Shown: positions 1 to 8,956 of the stretch, one piece after another
How the letters are laid out: each line of letters opens with the position of its first letter
Position numbering within the stretch: the stretch's first letter is position 1
Source of the DNA: Ollibium composti
Lineage (GTDB): Bacteria > Pseudomonadota > Alphaproteobacteria > Rhizobiales > Rhizobiaceae
Direction of reading: 5' to 3'
Assembly (NCBI RefSeq): GCF_004801285.1
Contig: NZ_SSNY01000001.1
Span: 434,001 to 498,000 of the forward strand
DNA: 64,000 nt
Translations under genes and position numbers: made by a program
Notes under the pieces: model-generated
The model's input: only the letters and a program-made list of their open reading frames with translations
The model's database searches: none
Told to the model about the DNA's origin: nothing

Positions 1-321
1 GCGCTGTCGGCCTATCGCAAAGCCTATGCCAGCACAGTGCGTTCCGGCGGCACGCTGCCGCCGCTCGACGGCGCGATGCTTGGCCGTCTGGTCGACGAAG
101 GGACAATCTCCCCGCAGGTCGCTGAAGTCTATGCGAAGAATGTCCTACGCCATGCGCCCCAGGCCGGCGACAGCCTGATCCCCGGCGTCGCCAATCCGGA
201 AACCGGCATAGGCGCCCCGGCGGGCGATATTCCGACCGTACGGACGCCGGAAGAGGCGAACGCGCTGCCGTCCGGCACGCAGTTCCGCACACCGGACGGA
301 CGACTGAAAGTGAGGCCATAA
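1..321 (+). CDS. C-terminal part of a phage-type protein (cut by window edge)
   Basis: The reading frame is open from base 1 to a TAA at 319-321, so the start lies left of the window; a GTG at 37 is probably internal. About 106 residues are visible. The end of the protein (PTVRTPEEANALPSGTQF followed by a short basic tail) resembles C-termini I associate with tailed-phage virion or packaging proteins in proteobacterial prophages. The stop overlaps the ATG of the next gene by one base (TAATG), so the two are translationally coupled in a late phage operon. The exact function is not recognised. Membership of a prophage is inferred from the large phage-like gene and the integrase that follow. Confidence 0.6.
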   Translation, partial: ALSAYRKAYASTVRSGGTLPPLDGAMLGRLVDEGTISPQVAEVYAKNVLRHAPQAGDSLIPGVANPETGIGAPAGDIPTVRTPEEANALPSGTQFRTPDGRLKVRP

Positions 322-3300
322 TGGACCCGTGGGCAGCTTTCCCCGACGCTCCGGCCGCGAAGCCGGCTGACGATCCGTGGGCCGCGTTCCCTGATGCGGG
401 CACTGCATTGTCAGCCTCGCAGCCGCCGGAAGATCGCCGCGATAGCACGGGCATTCCGGGCGGCCCCGACATCACGCCGGCCGCGCCATCGACATTCGGG
501 CAGCGCGCCCTCGACGTGTCGGCCGGCGTGCTTGGCGCTCCGGTCGATGCCATGTCCGATCTGATGGGAGCGATCGGACTGCCGACGAGCGAAGCCCCAT
601 TCGGCGGCTCGAAGTTCATGGGCAGCATTCTGCACGGACTGTCCGGCTCTAGAGAACAGGCCGAATTGGGCGATACATCCGGCATTCAGGCAGGCGGCGC
701 GCCGATCGGCCAGCGTCTCTATTCGTCGTTCCTGAACACCGACAAGGCCCGCGACCAGTACCTGACGAACACGTACGGCCCCGAGAACGAAGGTTGGTAC
801 GTACTTGCCGACCGCTTCGGCAATCCGACCGATCGTCGTGTCGTGCGCAACTCGGACGGATCGGAAAACCTCTTCAATCCGCCCGGCGTCGATATGGGCG
901 ACGTCGCTGGCATTGCGGGCGGCGTGCCCGACCTGATCGGGGCGATTATGGGCGGGAGCGCTTCCGTTCCCGCGTATGCGTTTGGCCCCGCTGCGGGTAT
1001 TCCCGCATCGGCGGCGCTGTCCGCCGGCGGCGCGCAGCTTGTCGGTGAAACAGTCGGGCGCTTGTTCCCCGAGAACCGGGAGGCCGAGCCGAGCGTCATG
1101 AGCGACGTTCTTCCGCGCGCTGCGGGCGAAGCTGGAACCGATGCCTTGATCGGGGCGATCACCGGCGGGGCCGGCCGCTTTGGGAATGCCGTGATCAACA
1201 AGGCGCGAGCGCCGTTTGCCAAGAGCGCGTCCGATCCGGTGGCAACCGAGTATCGGCAGGCCGCCGAGCGGCTGCATGGGCAGGGTTACGACATCTCTCC
1301 GCTCGCGTCCGAAGGCGGGGCCGGCGGCTTTACGTCTCGCGCTGAAGGGCTGCTTGAAAAGCTTCCGGGATCTGCCGAGAAGATGCGCCAATACCGCGAG
1401 CGCGGCGATCAGGCGGTTGCCCGGTTTCAACAGAACATCGCGGGCGACGTCGACCCGAACCAGGTCAGCCGCGAGACTGTCGGCGAGCTTTCGGCGCAGC
1501 GCAAGAACCTGACGATCGACCGCGAGCAGGCGTTGGAACGCGCCGACGACATGATCGGCCGAAACCAGACCGATTTGACGGCTCGGCAGGGACCGCAAAT
1601 GTCGGCGGAAGGCGCCGGCCGCCAGACCCGCGCCGGATTGGAGCGTGCGCGGCAGGAGTTTAAGGACGAAGCGAAACGCCTGTATGACATCGCCCGAGCG
1701 GCCCCAGGCGGCCGGGATGCAATTGTCGATGTCGGCCCGGTTCGCGAACAGGTCGCCCGTATCCGCGAGGCGTTGCCGCCGACTGCGGACGGCGCGCCGA
1801 GCGACCGTTTCACGCCGCAGGGTCTTTCCCGTTTCCTGCTTGGCGTTGACGACATCGCGCCGAACATCAGTCTCGATCAGGCTCGGCAGATGAGAGGGCT
1901 TGTCCAGGATGCTATAGACGACAAGTCGCTGATGCCCGGCGTTCCCGAGCGCTATCTGTCGCAGCTTCAGTCCGCGATCTCGCGCTCGATCGACGACAGT
2001 GTGGCGCGTGCCGGCACGCCGGAGCTTCGCCGGGCGCTTTCCGACGCGAACCGCTTCTATGCGCAGAATGTCCATCGCTTCAGCCGCAAGGGCATCGCCG
2101 AGACCTACCGCGAGCCGATCCAGCCGGGCTACATCGAGGATAATAAGCTCGTCGATCGTCTGCTTTCCGGCCGGGGCCAACCCGGCGTGGTGCGAGAAAC
2201 GCGCGACCTGATGGGCGCGAACAGCCCGGAATGGGCGGCCACGCGGCGCAACGCCATCGAGCAGATCCTCGACGCCGGGCGCGATCAGACCCGCAACGGC
2301 CGCAAGGTCGTCAATGTCGACGGCCTGGTAAGCAAGCTGAACCGTCTCGATGATGAAGCAATCAGCGGGCTATTCGGAGTGGCCGATGCACAGCAACTTC
2401 GAAACCTTGCCGTCGACATATCCAATCGCTCGAAATACCTCGATGCATCGGCATTGTCGCAGAACGGCACGCCCAACATCATGAACCAGCTTCGCGCCGC
2501 CGCCGTGGCCGATGACCAGATCGCCCGCGAATACCGCAACAGCGCCATCGCGCCGTTTCTGCGGGGCGAAGACGGGGCAGCGGCGAAGTTGCAGCCCGAA
2601 GAGCTTATCCCATGGCTATATCACCGGGCCTTGCCGCAGGAAGCGCAGCAGGTCATGTCCAAGCTGCCGGCGCCGATGAAGGCGCGGGTTGAGAAAGGCG
2701 TCGTTGCCGACATCATCGAGAACGCGATCTGGCGGGGCGGTGGCGATATGTCCGCTGTCCGGCGGCTTGTGACCGGTGAAGCCAATCCAGCCGACAGCCA
2801 GGGCATCGCCGAAGTTCTCGGCGCGGGGCGTGACAGCGAGAGCCGCCAGCAAGCCGATCGGATCAACGCGCTCGTTTCGCCCGAGAACCGGCAGGCGTTG
2901 CGCGATCTTGCCCTTATCACCGCGCGCCGTCAGGAACGCGATGCAACGACTTCGGCAATCGGTGGCCTTGCCGCTGGCGCTGCGATCACCAACATTCTGT
3001 CATCGCCCGGCAGCGCGGTTCGCGGTGCGATCGTTGCGCGAGGCCTGGCGGAAATCATCACCCGTCCGGGCTTCCGCCGATGGGCGACAAACACGCGGCG
3101 CCATCAGATGACGGCGCGGGGGCAGGCGAGACTGACCGCGCTTTCGCCGCAGGCGCTCGGGCTGGCGAACGGCGCGATTTCGGAGAACGCAGACGTTCAA
3201 GCCGCGCTCGAATGGCTGAACGAAGGCGTTTCGCAGATCAACGACGCCGGCGAGCGGATCACGCGACCGCCGCAGGGTTCGGGATCGTGGCAGGAATTCT

Positions 3301-3323
3301 TCGAGCGCGAAATCGCGCAGTAA
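321..3323 (+). CDS. Large phage virion/ejection-type protein (1000 aa)
   Basis: The protein begins with a duplicated DPWAAFPDA motif (residues about 2-10 and 18-26), a linker rich in Pro and Ala, then a Gly/Ala-rich, weakly hydrophobic stretch (about 190-245) and a long helical, charged region (about 300-900) with many RQ/ARQ-type heptads. This architecture is typical of long internal virion or DNA-ejection proteins of podovirus-like phages; no enzymatic motif was seen. It starts at an ATG overlapping the upstream stop, with GTGAGG as ribosome binding site. It is the last phage structural gene before the integrase. Assignment to phage is an inference from composition and context; alternatives are a tape-measure-like or unknown minor structural protein. 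Confidence 0.6.
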   Translation: MDPWAAFPDAPAAKPADDPWAAFPDAGTALSASQPPEDRRDSTGIPGGPDITPAAPSTFGQRALDVSAGVLGAPVDAMSDLMGAIGLPTSEAPFGGSKFMGSILHGLSGSREQAELGDTSGIQAGGAPIGQRLYSSFLNTDKARDQYLTNTYGPENEGWYVLADRFGNPTDRRVVRNSDGSENLFNPPGVDMGDVAGIAGGVPDLIGAIMGGSASVPAYAFGPAAGIPASAALSAGGAQLVGETVGRLFPENREAEPSVMSDVLPRAAGEAGTDALIGAITGGAGRFGNAVINKARAPFAKSASDPVATEYRQAAERLHGQGYDISPLASEGGAGGFTSRAEGLLEKLPGSAEKMRQYRERGDQAVARFQQNIAGDVDPNQVSRETVGELSAQRKNLTIDREQALERADDMIGRNQTDLTARQGPQMSAEGAGRQTRAGLERARQEFKDEAKRLYDIARAAPGGRDAIVDVGPVREQVARIREALPPTADGAPSDRFTPQGLSRFLLGVDDIAPNISLDQARQMRGLVQDAIDDKSLMPGVPERYLSQLQSAISRSIDDSVARAGTPELRRALSDANRFYAQNVHRFSRKGIAETYREPIQPGYIEDNKLVDRLLSGRGQPGVVRETRDLMGANSPEWAATRRNAIEQILDAGRDQTRNGRKVVNVDGLVSKLNRLDDEAISGLFGVADAQQLRNLAVDISNRSKYLDASALSQNGTPNIMNQLRAAAVADDQIAREYRNSAIAPFLRGEDGAAAKLQPEELIPWLYHRALPQEAQQVMSKLPAPMKARVEKGVVADIIENAIWRGGGDMSAVRRLVTGEANPADSQGIAEVLGAGRDSESRQQADRINALVSPENRQALRDLALITARRQERDATTSAIGGLAAGAAITNILSSPGSAVRGAIVARGLAEIITRPGFRRWATNTRRHQMTARGQARLTALSPQALGLANGAISENADVQAALEWLNEGVSQINDAGERITRPPQGSGSWQEFFEREIAQ

Positions 3324-3328
3324 TTCCG

Positions 3329-3829
3329 TTAGTGACATTCCTGGCGAAAACGGCGGGTCGCTGACGAATAGTCACGTTGGGCACTCTCTAGTTCTTGCGT
3401 TTCGGCATCGCAGTCGTCCCTCAAATCCCCCCGCTGGACGCACGCCGCCACGCTTTGCGCCATCCAGGCTGCTTGTTGAGCTTTTCCAGCGGCATCATGT
3501 TCTGCGTCAGCGCACTCGCGAGACGGGTTTGGGACGCGATACCACCAGCATATGGAGAAAAGCTTGTAGAGCGCTTTGATCTGCTCTGTTTCGTCGTCGT
3601 CGAAATCAGCGAGGGCTTTCGAACCGGCGCCTATCGCGTGAAAGTTCTGGATAGGCCTTTTCAGAAAGGGCGAAAGTTCTGCCGGTATGGTAAAAATTCC
3701 GCAGAGGGGGCTGAAGTTCAATTGTTGTGCCCTGATTTCGGGAACCCCCGCCGTCAGCGACAAAGATACCGTCAGCACGGCAAGCTCTGTTCCGCGCCGG
3801 ACGATAGCGGCAAAACGCTCTCTGTGCAT
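3329..3829 (-). CDS. Putative secreted Cys-containing protein beside integrase
   Basis: I chose the ATG at 3829, preceded by a G-rich ribosome binding site, over the longer frame starting at 3880. From there the 166-residue product has a basic N-terminus and a hydrophobic core (about residues 14-28) and a plausible signal peptidase site after an IRA motif. The mature part contains about seven Cys spread in pairs, an Asp/Glu-rich patch (ADFDDDETEQ) and a charged C-terminal helix. No family is recognised. It is convergent with the phage virion gene (5-bp gap) and lies between that gene and the integrase, the usual position of a lysogenic conversion or moron gene. The gap to the integrase (3830-3904) shows no other gene. 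Confidence 0.5.
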   Translation of the reverse strand: MHRERFAAIVRRGTELAVLTVSLSLTAGVPEIRAQQLNFSPLCGIFTIPAELSPFLKRPIQNFHAIGAGSKALADFDDDETEQIKALYKLFSICWWYRVPNPSRECADAEHDAAGKAQQAAWMAQSVAACVQRGDLRDDCDAETQELESAQRDYSSATRRFRQECH

Positions 3830-3904
3830 CAAAGCCCCCCAGTCTGTAGAGTGGCGGAAGTCGGCTAATCGGGCAAGCATATTTGCCTGCGATCACCCAC
3901 TCCG

Positions 3905-5119
3905 TCAGGACGCCCGCCTTGCCTGCTTCATCTCCAGCACGTTGCCGGGCTTCTTCGGCTCGCAGTAGCTGGCCCAAGCGGCCATGAGCTTCCGCCGCTT
4001 CTCCAGCGCGTCGCCGCGCCGATAGGCCCGCTCTGTCTCATCCCCCACGACATGCGCCAGCGCTGCCTCCGCAACCTCACGAGAAAAGACAGTCTCTTCC
4101 CCCGCCCAATCGCGGAAGGACGATCGGAAGCCGTGAACGGTGGCGTCGACTTTCATCCGCCGCAGGATCATTTCCATCGCCATGACAGACAAGGGCCGCC
4201 CTTCCTTCTGGCCTGGAAAGACGTAAGCGTCAGGGCCTGCACCGAGTTCGGCAAGCTCCGTCAGGATCTCGACGGCACGGGGCGTCAGTGGAACGCGGTG
4301 CTCCCGGCCGGCTTTCATCCTTTCCGCGGGAACGACCCAAAGCGCAGCCTCCAGATCGAATTCCTTCCAGATCGCGCCAAATGTCTCCCCGGAACGCGCT
4401 GCCGTCAGGATCGTGAACTCCAGCGCCCTTGCCGCCATCGCCTCACGCTGCCGGAGAGCGGCAATGAACGCGGGAACGTCTTCATAAGGCATGGCGGCAT
4501 GATGGCCGCGTGAGAGCTTCCGGCGTTTCGGCAATAGCTTGTCCAGATGCCCGCGCCATAGGGCGGGGTTCTCGCCCGAACGATGTCCTTGTGCCTTGGC
4601 AGCGTCCAAAACCCGTTCGATGCGTCCGCGCAGACGCGAGGCAGTTTCGGGCTTTGTGAGCCAATACGGTTTCAGCACTTCCAGCACGTCCGCCGTCGTG
4701 ATCTGGTCGACACGCTTCGGCCGCAACGGGGCTGCATATTCGCGCAGGGTCATTTCCCATTGCGCAATGTGCTTTGCGTTCCTGAACTGCGGTTTCATTG
4801 CCTCGATAAAATCGTCGGCAGCATCGCCGAATTTTGGAACGGAAACGGGCGCGTTGTTTTTGGCGGCGATCGGATCGACGCCTGCCTGAAGGCTCACCCT
4901 TGCCTCGCCGGCAAGCTCACGCGCACGGGCAAGCGTGACGGACTTCAGGCCGCCCAGGCCCATCTCGCGAAGCGAGCCATTGCGCCGGTACAGGAAGACC
5001 CAGCGCTTTGCGCCGCTCTTGTCCACCACGAGATAAAGACCGCCGCCGTCACCGTGCCGACCGGGCTTTGTGATCGCGGTCACGCCTCGCGCGCTCAACT
5101 TGTTCAATGCGAGAGCCAT
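3905..5119 (-). CDS. P4-type tyrosine site-specific integrase
   Basis: This protein integrates and excises the adjacent prophage or island. It has an N-terminal DUF4102 arm-DNA-binding domain (about residues 5-85, with the typical GGGLYL motif and the LARAREL helix), a core-binding SAM-like domain, and a C-terminal catalytic domain with TAARSGE (first catalytic Arg), HGFRSSFRDW (His-x-x-Arg) and the nucleophile Tyr in ERAYRRGD, followed by the LEKRRKLM..WASYC tail usual for this family. Its 404 residues match normal family length, so it appears intact. The ATG at 5119 is preferred over the GTG at 5137 because GGGGTG sits just upstream of it. The gene reads leftwards with phage genes to the left, so the attachment site should lie at about 5120-5420. 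Confidence 0.93.
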   Translation of the reverse strand: MALALNKLSARGVTAITKPGRHGDGGGLYLVVDKSGAKRWVFLYRRNGSLREMGLGGLKSVTLARARELAGEARVSLQAGVDPIAAKNNAPVSVPKFGDAADDFIEAMKPQFRNAKHIAQWEMTLREYAAPLRPKRVDQITTADVLEVLKPYWLTKPETASRLRGRIERVLDAAKAQGHRSGENPALWRGHLDKLLPKRRKLSRGHHAAMPYEDVPAFIAALRQREAMAARALEFTILTAARSGETFGAIWKEFDLEAALWVVPAERMKAGREHRVPLTPRAVEILTELAELGAGPDAYVFPGQKEGRPLSVMAMEMILRRMKVDATVHGFRSSFRDWAGEETVFSREVAEAALAHVVGDETERAYRRGDALEKRRKLMAAWASYCEPKKPGNVLEMKQARRAS

Positions 5120-5320
5120 ATTCACCCCAACAATCACCCTAACTGGTGACTGCTATTCTATGAAACAGGATGACACATGTCGATACGGGTGATCCGCTAA
5201 AACACTGCAATTAAACGACTATATGAAGCGCTATGGGATAGTCTGGCACGGCAGTATGGCGGACACTCCCTCCGCCAAACAATGCCGAATTGCCCTTCGC
5301 CGAACCGGCGATCGATTCCT
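5120..5320. other. Integrase upstream region and presumed prophage boundary
   Basis: This AT-richer stretch separates the integrase start from the rhizobial repeat and the secretion genes. It must contain the integrase promoter and probably one attachment half-site. I looked for a tRNA or a 3' tRNA fragment, the common target of P4-type integrases, and found none. The partner attachment site would lie outside the window, so the core cannot be defined here. Confidence 0.35.
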
Positions 5321-5427
5321 CCAGAGCGGTTCTTGTTTGAACGGAATCGTTAGAGCCGTTCTATCTCTTTGATCTGGTTGGATTTCCGAGCGCGCAATCA
5401 TTCATGCTTTTGCTGGAAATGCTCTAG
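5321..5427. repeat. Rhizobial intergenic mosaic-type palindromic repeat
   Basis: The stretch carries the words AGAGCGGTTCT, GAACGGAATCGTTAGAGC, CTATCTCTTTG and TGCTCTAG. These are typical of the dispersed palindromic intergenic elements of rhizobia and mesorhizobia. It overlaps the stop codon of the secretion adaptor gene (5424-5426) and may serve as a transcript end for that operon. Recognition is from memory of the element class. Confidence 0.55.
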
Positions 5428-6764
5428 CGTTCCGTGAATGCCCGCGACATGCTCTCGCGGATCGGCTTGGTCAGATAGTCGAGGAAGGTGCGCTCTGCCG
5501 TCTCTATCATCACCTCGACCGGCATGCCGGGCGTCGCGGTGAAACCGGGGATCCGGGCAAGCTCGCTCGCGGGCAGCCGGACACGGGCGAGGTAGACTTC
5601 CGTGCCGGGGATGGCGGCGTCCGACAGGGCGTCGGCGGAGACATAGTAGACGTCGCCGTAGAGCACCGGCGTGGTGCGCCGGTTGAGCGCGACCAGCCGG
5701 ATCGTCGCTTTCTGGCCGGGTTTCACGGCATCGATATCCTTGCGCTGGACCTGTGTCTCGATGATGAGCGGGACGTTGGCGGGCAGGATCTCGAGGATCT
5801 TCTTGCCGCTTTCGATGACGCCGCCGGAGGTGTGGTAGTACATCCGCACGACGGTGCCGGAGACGGGCGCGTTTATCGTCGAGCGCCGCATGACGTTCTT
5901 CGCCTGGCGGGCTTCCTCGCGCACGGCGTCGAGATCACCCTGGCTGCTCTGCAACTCGTCGAGCGCCTTCTGGTTCAGTTCGGTGACGGTCTGGTTGATC
6001 TGCTGGCGGTATTTCTCGATCTGGGCGTCCGTCTCGGAGACCTCGGCATCCAGTCGTCCGATCTGGCCTTCGGCGTCGGCCATCGCGCGCTGGATGGCGT
6101 TGATCTCCGGCTTGCGAATGAGGCCTTGCTGGAGGAGCTTCAGCTTGCCCGAATATTCCTCTTTCAGGAAGACAAGCTGTTCGGCCATCGACGCGCTCTG
6201 CTTCTGGAAGCCTTCGGCGCGGAATTTCAACGATTCGATGTTCTGCTTGAGCAGGCCGATCTCGCTTTCCATGCGGCTTTGCGCGGATCGGAAGCTGGCG
6301 ACCTGGCCATCGATGATCGAGGCGATGTCGTCGTCGTTCTTGTTGTCGGCGATGATATGGGGAAAGGCGATGTCGGGCTTGTTGGCGACCTGCGATTCGA
6401 GCCGCGCGACATTCGCCTCCAGCCGCGCCTGACGCAGGAAAAGCTGCCGCTGCTTCACTTGTGCTGCGATTCCGTCGAGCCGGATCAAGGGCTGGCCGGC
6501 GGTGACGTGGTCGCCCTCGCTGACCAGGATTTCCTGGATGATCCCGCCTTCCAGGTGCTGGACCACCTTGTTCTCGCCGGTCGCGACGAAGCTGCCGGCG
6601 GAAATGACGGCGGCCGCGAGCGGCGCCGTCGACGCCCATGTGCCGAACCCACCGAACGCCAGCAGGACCAGCACCAGTCCGACCAGCGCATGCTTGTGGA
6701 TCGAGCGCGGAACCTGGCCGTACCATTCGATATCGTGAACGTGTGCGACACTCGTGGTCATCAT
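5424..6764 (-). CDS. HlyD/PrsE-type type I secretion periplasmic adaptor
   Basis: This is the membrane fusion protein of a type I secretion system; it links the inner-membrane ABC exporter to an outer-membrane TolC-like channel. It has a short cytoplasmic N-terminus, one membrane segment (about residues 26-46), a lipoyl/barrel-sandwich half (VVQHLEGGIIQEI, about 67-80), a long coiled coil (about 105-290) and a second lipoyl half plus C-terminal beta domain (INAPVSGTVVRM onward). Length (446) is normal. It starts with tandem ATGs at 6764/6761 that overlap the TGA of the ABC gene, so the two are translationally coupled. It is the last gene of a four-gene operon with two putative substrates. No TolC homologue is encoded in this window. 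Confidence 0.93.
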   Translation of the reverse strand: MMTTSVAHVHDIEWYGQVPRSIHKHALVGLVLVLLAFGGFGTWASTAPLAAAVISAGSFVATGENKVVQHLEGGIIQEILVSEGDHVTAGQPLIRLDGIAAQVKQRQLFLRQARLEANVARLESQVANKPDIAFPHIIADNKNDDDIASIIDGQVASFRSAQSRMESEIGLLKQNIESLKFRAEGFQKQSASMAEQLVFLKEEYSGKLKLLQQGLIRKPEINAIQRAMADAEGQIGRLDAEVSETDAQIEKYRQQINQTVTELNQKALDELQSSQGDLDAVREEARQAKNVMRRSTINAPVSGTVVRMYYHTSGGVIESGKKILEILPANVPLIIETQVQRKDIDAVKPGQKATIRLVALNRRTTPVLYGDVYYVSADALSDAAIPGTEVYLARVRLPASELARIPGFTATPGMPVEVMIETAERTFLDYLTKPIRESMSRAFTER

Positions 6765-8935
6765 GCCACCTGCGGGGTCTGGCTGGCGACCGCTGGGCGC
6801 CCGTTGGTGGCGTTCAGCGGAGCGAGCGCCTTGAGGACCTCTTCGCGAACCCCGAACATCGCCACGGTGCCGTTCGAAAGGAGCAGGATCTTGTCCACGC
6901 AGTTGAGCAGCGACGGGCGCTGGGTGATGGTGATGACGGTGATCTTCTCCCGCTTGGCGTGCGAAAGCGCCCTGAGGAGTGCGGCGTCGCCGGAGCCGTC
7001 GAGATTGGAGTTCGGTTCGTCCAGGACCACCAGGCGCGGATTGCCGAAGAAGGCGCGCGCCAGGGCGATGCGCTGCTTCTGGCCACCGGAGAGCGGCGAG
7101 CCGTCGGCCGCCACCATCGTTTCATAGCCCTGCGCGAAGGTCGAGATCAGTTCGTGGACATCGGCCAGCCTGGCGGCCTTGTAGATGTCCTCATCGCTGG
7201 CGTCGTCGCGCATGCGGCCGATATTGGCCTTGATGGTGCCGGGAAAGAGCTGCACATCCTGCGGCAGGTAGCCGATGTTCTCGCCGAACTGCCTTTGGTC
7301 CCAGTTGCGCAGGTCCATCAGGTCGAGCCGGACGTTGCCGGACGTCGGCAGCAGCGAGCCGACGAGCATTTTTCCGAGCGTCGTCTTGCCGGCGCCGGAA
7401 TCGCCGATGACGGCAAGCGATTCACCCGCTGCGAGCGTGAAGGACACGCCGTTGAGCACCACCCGCTTGGTTCCCTGCGGCACGAAAAGCAGCCGCTCCA
7501 CGTCGAGCCGCCCTTGCGGTCGCGGCAATTTCAGCCGCTCGAAATTCAGCGGGGACGATTTGAGCAGGACCGAGATGCGTTCGTAGGCGGAGCGGGTATG
7601 GATGAACTGGTGCCAGCCTTCGATGGCGCCTTCGACGGGGGCGAGCGCGCGGCCGGCGATGATGGAGGCGGCGATGACCATGCCGCCCGTCAACTGGCCC
7701 TCGAGGGAGAGGTAGGCGCCCCAGCCCAGCATGGCGACCTGCGCCAGCATGCGCACCGCCTTGGAAACCGAAGCCGAAATGACGTTCCGGTCCTGCGCGA
7801 GAACCTGCGCCTTCAATGATCCTGCCGTGTCCTGCCCCCAGATCTTCACAGCTTCCGGAATCATCGCCAGCGCGTTGATGATCTGCGAATTGCGCGACAT
7901 GGAATCGAGATGCAGGTTGGCCCGGCTCTGGAAGTTGCCGGCCTCGTGGAAGGCGCTCGCCGTCATCTTCTGGTTGATGAAGGCGATCACCAGCAGAAGC
8001 AGTGCCGCGACGACGGCGATGTAGCCGAGGTCGGGATGGACCAGAAATACGGCCAGCATGAAGAGCGGTGTCAGCGGTGCGTCGAGAAACGACAGCAGCG
8101 TTCCCGACACCAGGAACGAGCGCAACTGCTGCAGGTCGCCCAACGTCTGGTATTCGCGGCCGTTGCTGTGCAGCGAAGCGCGTGCCGCGGCACCCAGGAT
8201 CGGCGCGCCGAGCTGGGCCGCGACCTCGACGGCCGTGCGCATCAGGATAAAGCGGCGGATGGCGTCGAGCACCGCGTTGAGGATGACGGCGCCGGCGATC
8301 AGGATCGTCAGCATCACCAGCGTGTCGGTCGAGCGGCTCGTCAGCACGCGATCGGATATCTGGAAGAGATAGACGGGGATGGCCAGAACCAGCACGTTGG
8401 TGGCCAGGGTGAAACCCATCACCACAAGCAGGTTGCGGCGGACGGCGCGTATTCCCGCCTGCAAATTGTCGGCGAGATTGATCGGGCCGAGACGGCGATG
8501 GAACACGTCGCTCGAGCCGCCTTCCGCCTTTTCGGCCTCGCGCATTTTTGGCGCGCCGGGTGGTTGCGCCCTGACCGGCCCGGTGTCGGCATCCATGGAC
8601 TTGAGGCTGCCCGCGGCAAACTTCCCGTTCTCCTGCGGCGGCTCCGGGCGTTCGGGTTGGATGATCTTTGCAGCGGCCTCCTGTTGCGGCGGGCCCTCGC
8701 CTTGCCGGCCCTTGGCGAGAGCGGATTCGGCATCGATATCGGCCTTGACCGGACCGAACCAGATCGGCTTCGCCTTCAGGCGCAATTGCGCGGCAGCCTC
8801 ATCCACTTCCCGCATGAACGTCTGGAATTCCTGCTCGAGCCTGTCCAACTGGGGCGGCGCCCTGTCCATGCCGTCGAGATCGGCACGGTCCAATTTCACC
8901 GCAGTTTCAGACAAGCCGTTCACGCGCTCGTTCAT
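6761..8935 (-). CDS. Type I secretion ABC exporter (PrtD/PrsD-like) with N-terminal extension
   Basis: This inner-membrane permease-ATPase exports unfolded substrates in one step. A transmembrane domain (about residues 155-430) is followed by a nucleotide-binding domain with Walker A GDSGAGKTT (about 508-516), the signature LSGGQKQRIALARA and Walker B LVVLDEP (about 633-639). Two oddities stand out. The first ~150 residues are a charged, Pro/Ala/Gln-rich extension absent from typical 560-590-residue family members. The switch (H-loop) position reads TQRPS with Gln at about 671, where most family members have His (T-H-R-P-S). It lies 21 bp after the 711-residue substrate gene and overlaps the adaptor gene by 4 bp. 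Class is confident; the substrate assignment is by gene order. Confidence 0.93.
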   Translation of the reverse strand: MNERVNGLSETAVKLDRADLDGMDRAPPQLDRLEQEFQTFMREVDEAAAQLRLKAKPIWFGPVKADIDAESALAKGRQGEGPPQQEAAAKIIQPERPEPPQENGKFAAGSLKSMDADTGPVRAQPPGAPKMREAEKAEGGSSDVFHRRLGPINLADNLQAGIRAVRRNLLVVMGFTLATNVLVLAIPVYLFQISDRVLTSRSTDTLVMLTILIAGAVILNAVLDAIRRFILMRTAVEVAAQLGAPILGAAARASLHSNGREYQTLGDLQQLRSFLVSGTLLSFLDAPLTPLFMLAVFLVHPDLGYIAVVAALLLLVIAFINQKMTASAFHEAGNFQSRANLHLDSMSRNSQIINALAMIPEAVKIWGQDTAGSLKAQVLAQDRNVISASVSKAVRMLAQVAMLGWGAYLSLEGQLTGGMVIAASIIAGRALAPVEGAIEGWHQFIHTRSAYERISVLLKSSPLNFERLKLPRPQGRLDVERLLFVPQGTKRVVLNGVSFTLAAGESLAVIGDSGAGKTTLGKMLVGSLLPTSGNVRLDLMDLRNWDQRQFGENIGYLPQDVQLFPGTIKANIGRMRDDASDEDIYKAARLADVHELISTFAQGYETMVAADGSPLSGGQKQRIALARAFFGNPRLVVLDEPNSNLDGSGDAALLRALSHAKREKITVITITQRPSLLNCVDKILLLSNGTVAMFGVREEVLKALAPLNATNGRPAVASQTPQVA

Positions 8936-8956
8936 CGCCGTTTCGAGATCCCGATT

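Noticed and set aside
5120..5420. tRNA gene as integrase target
   Set aside because: No cloverleaf or TTCRA T-loop could be found on either strand.
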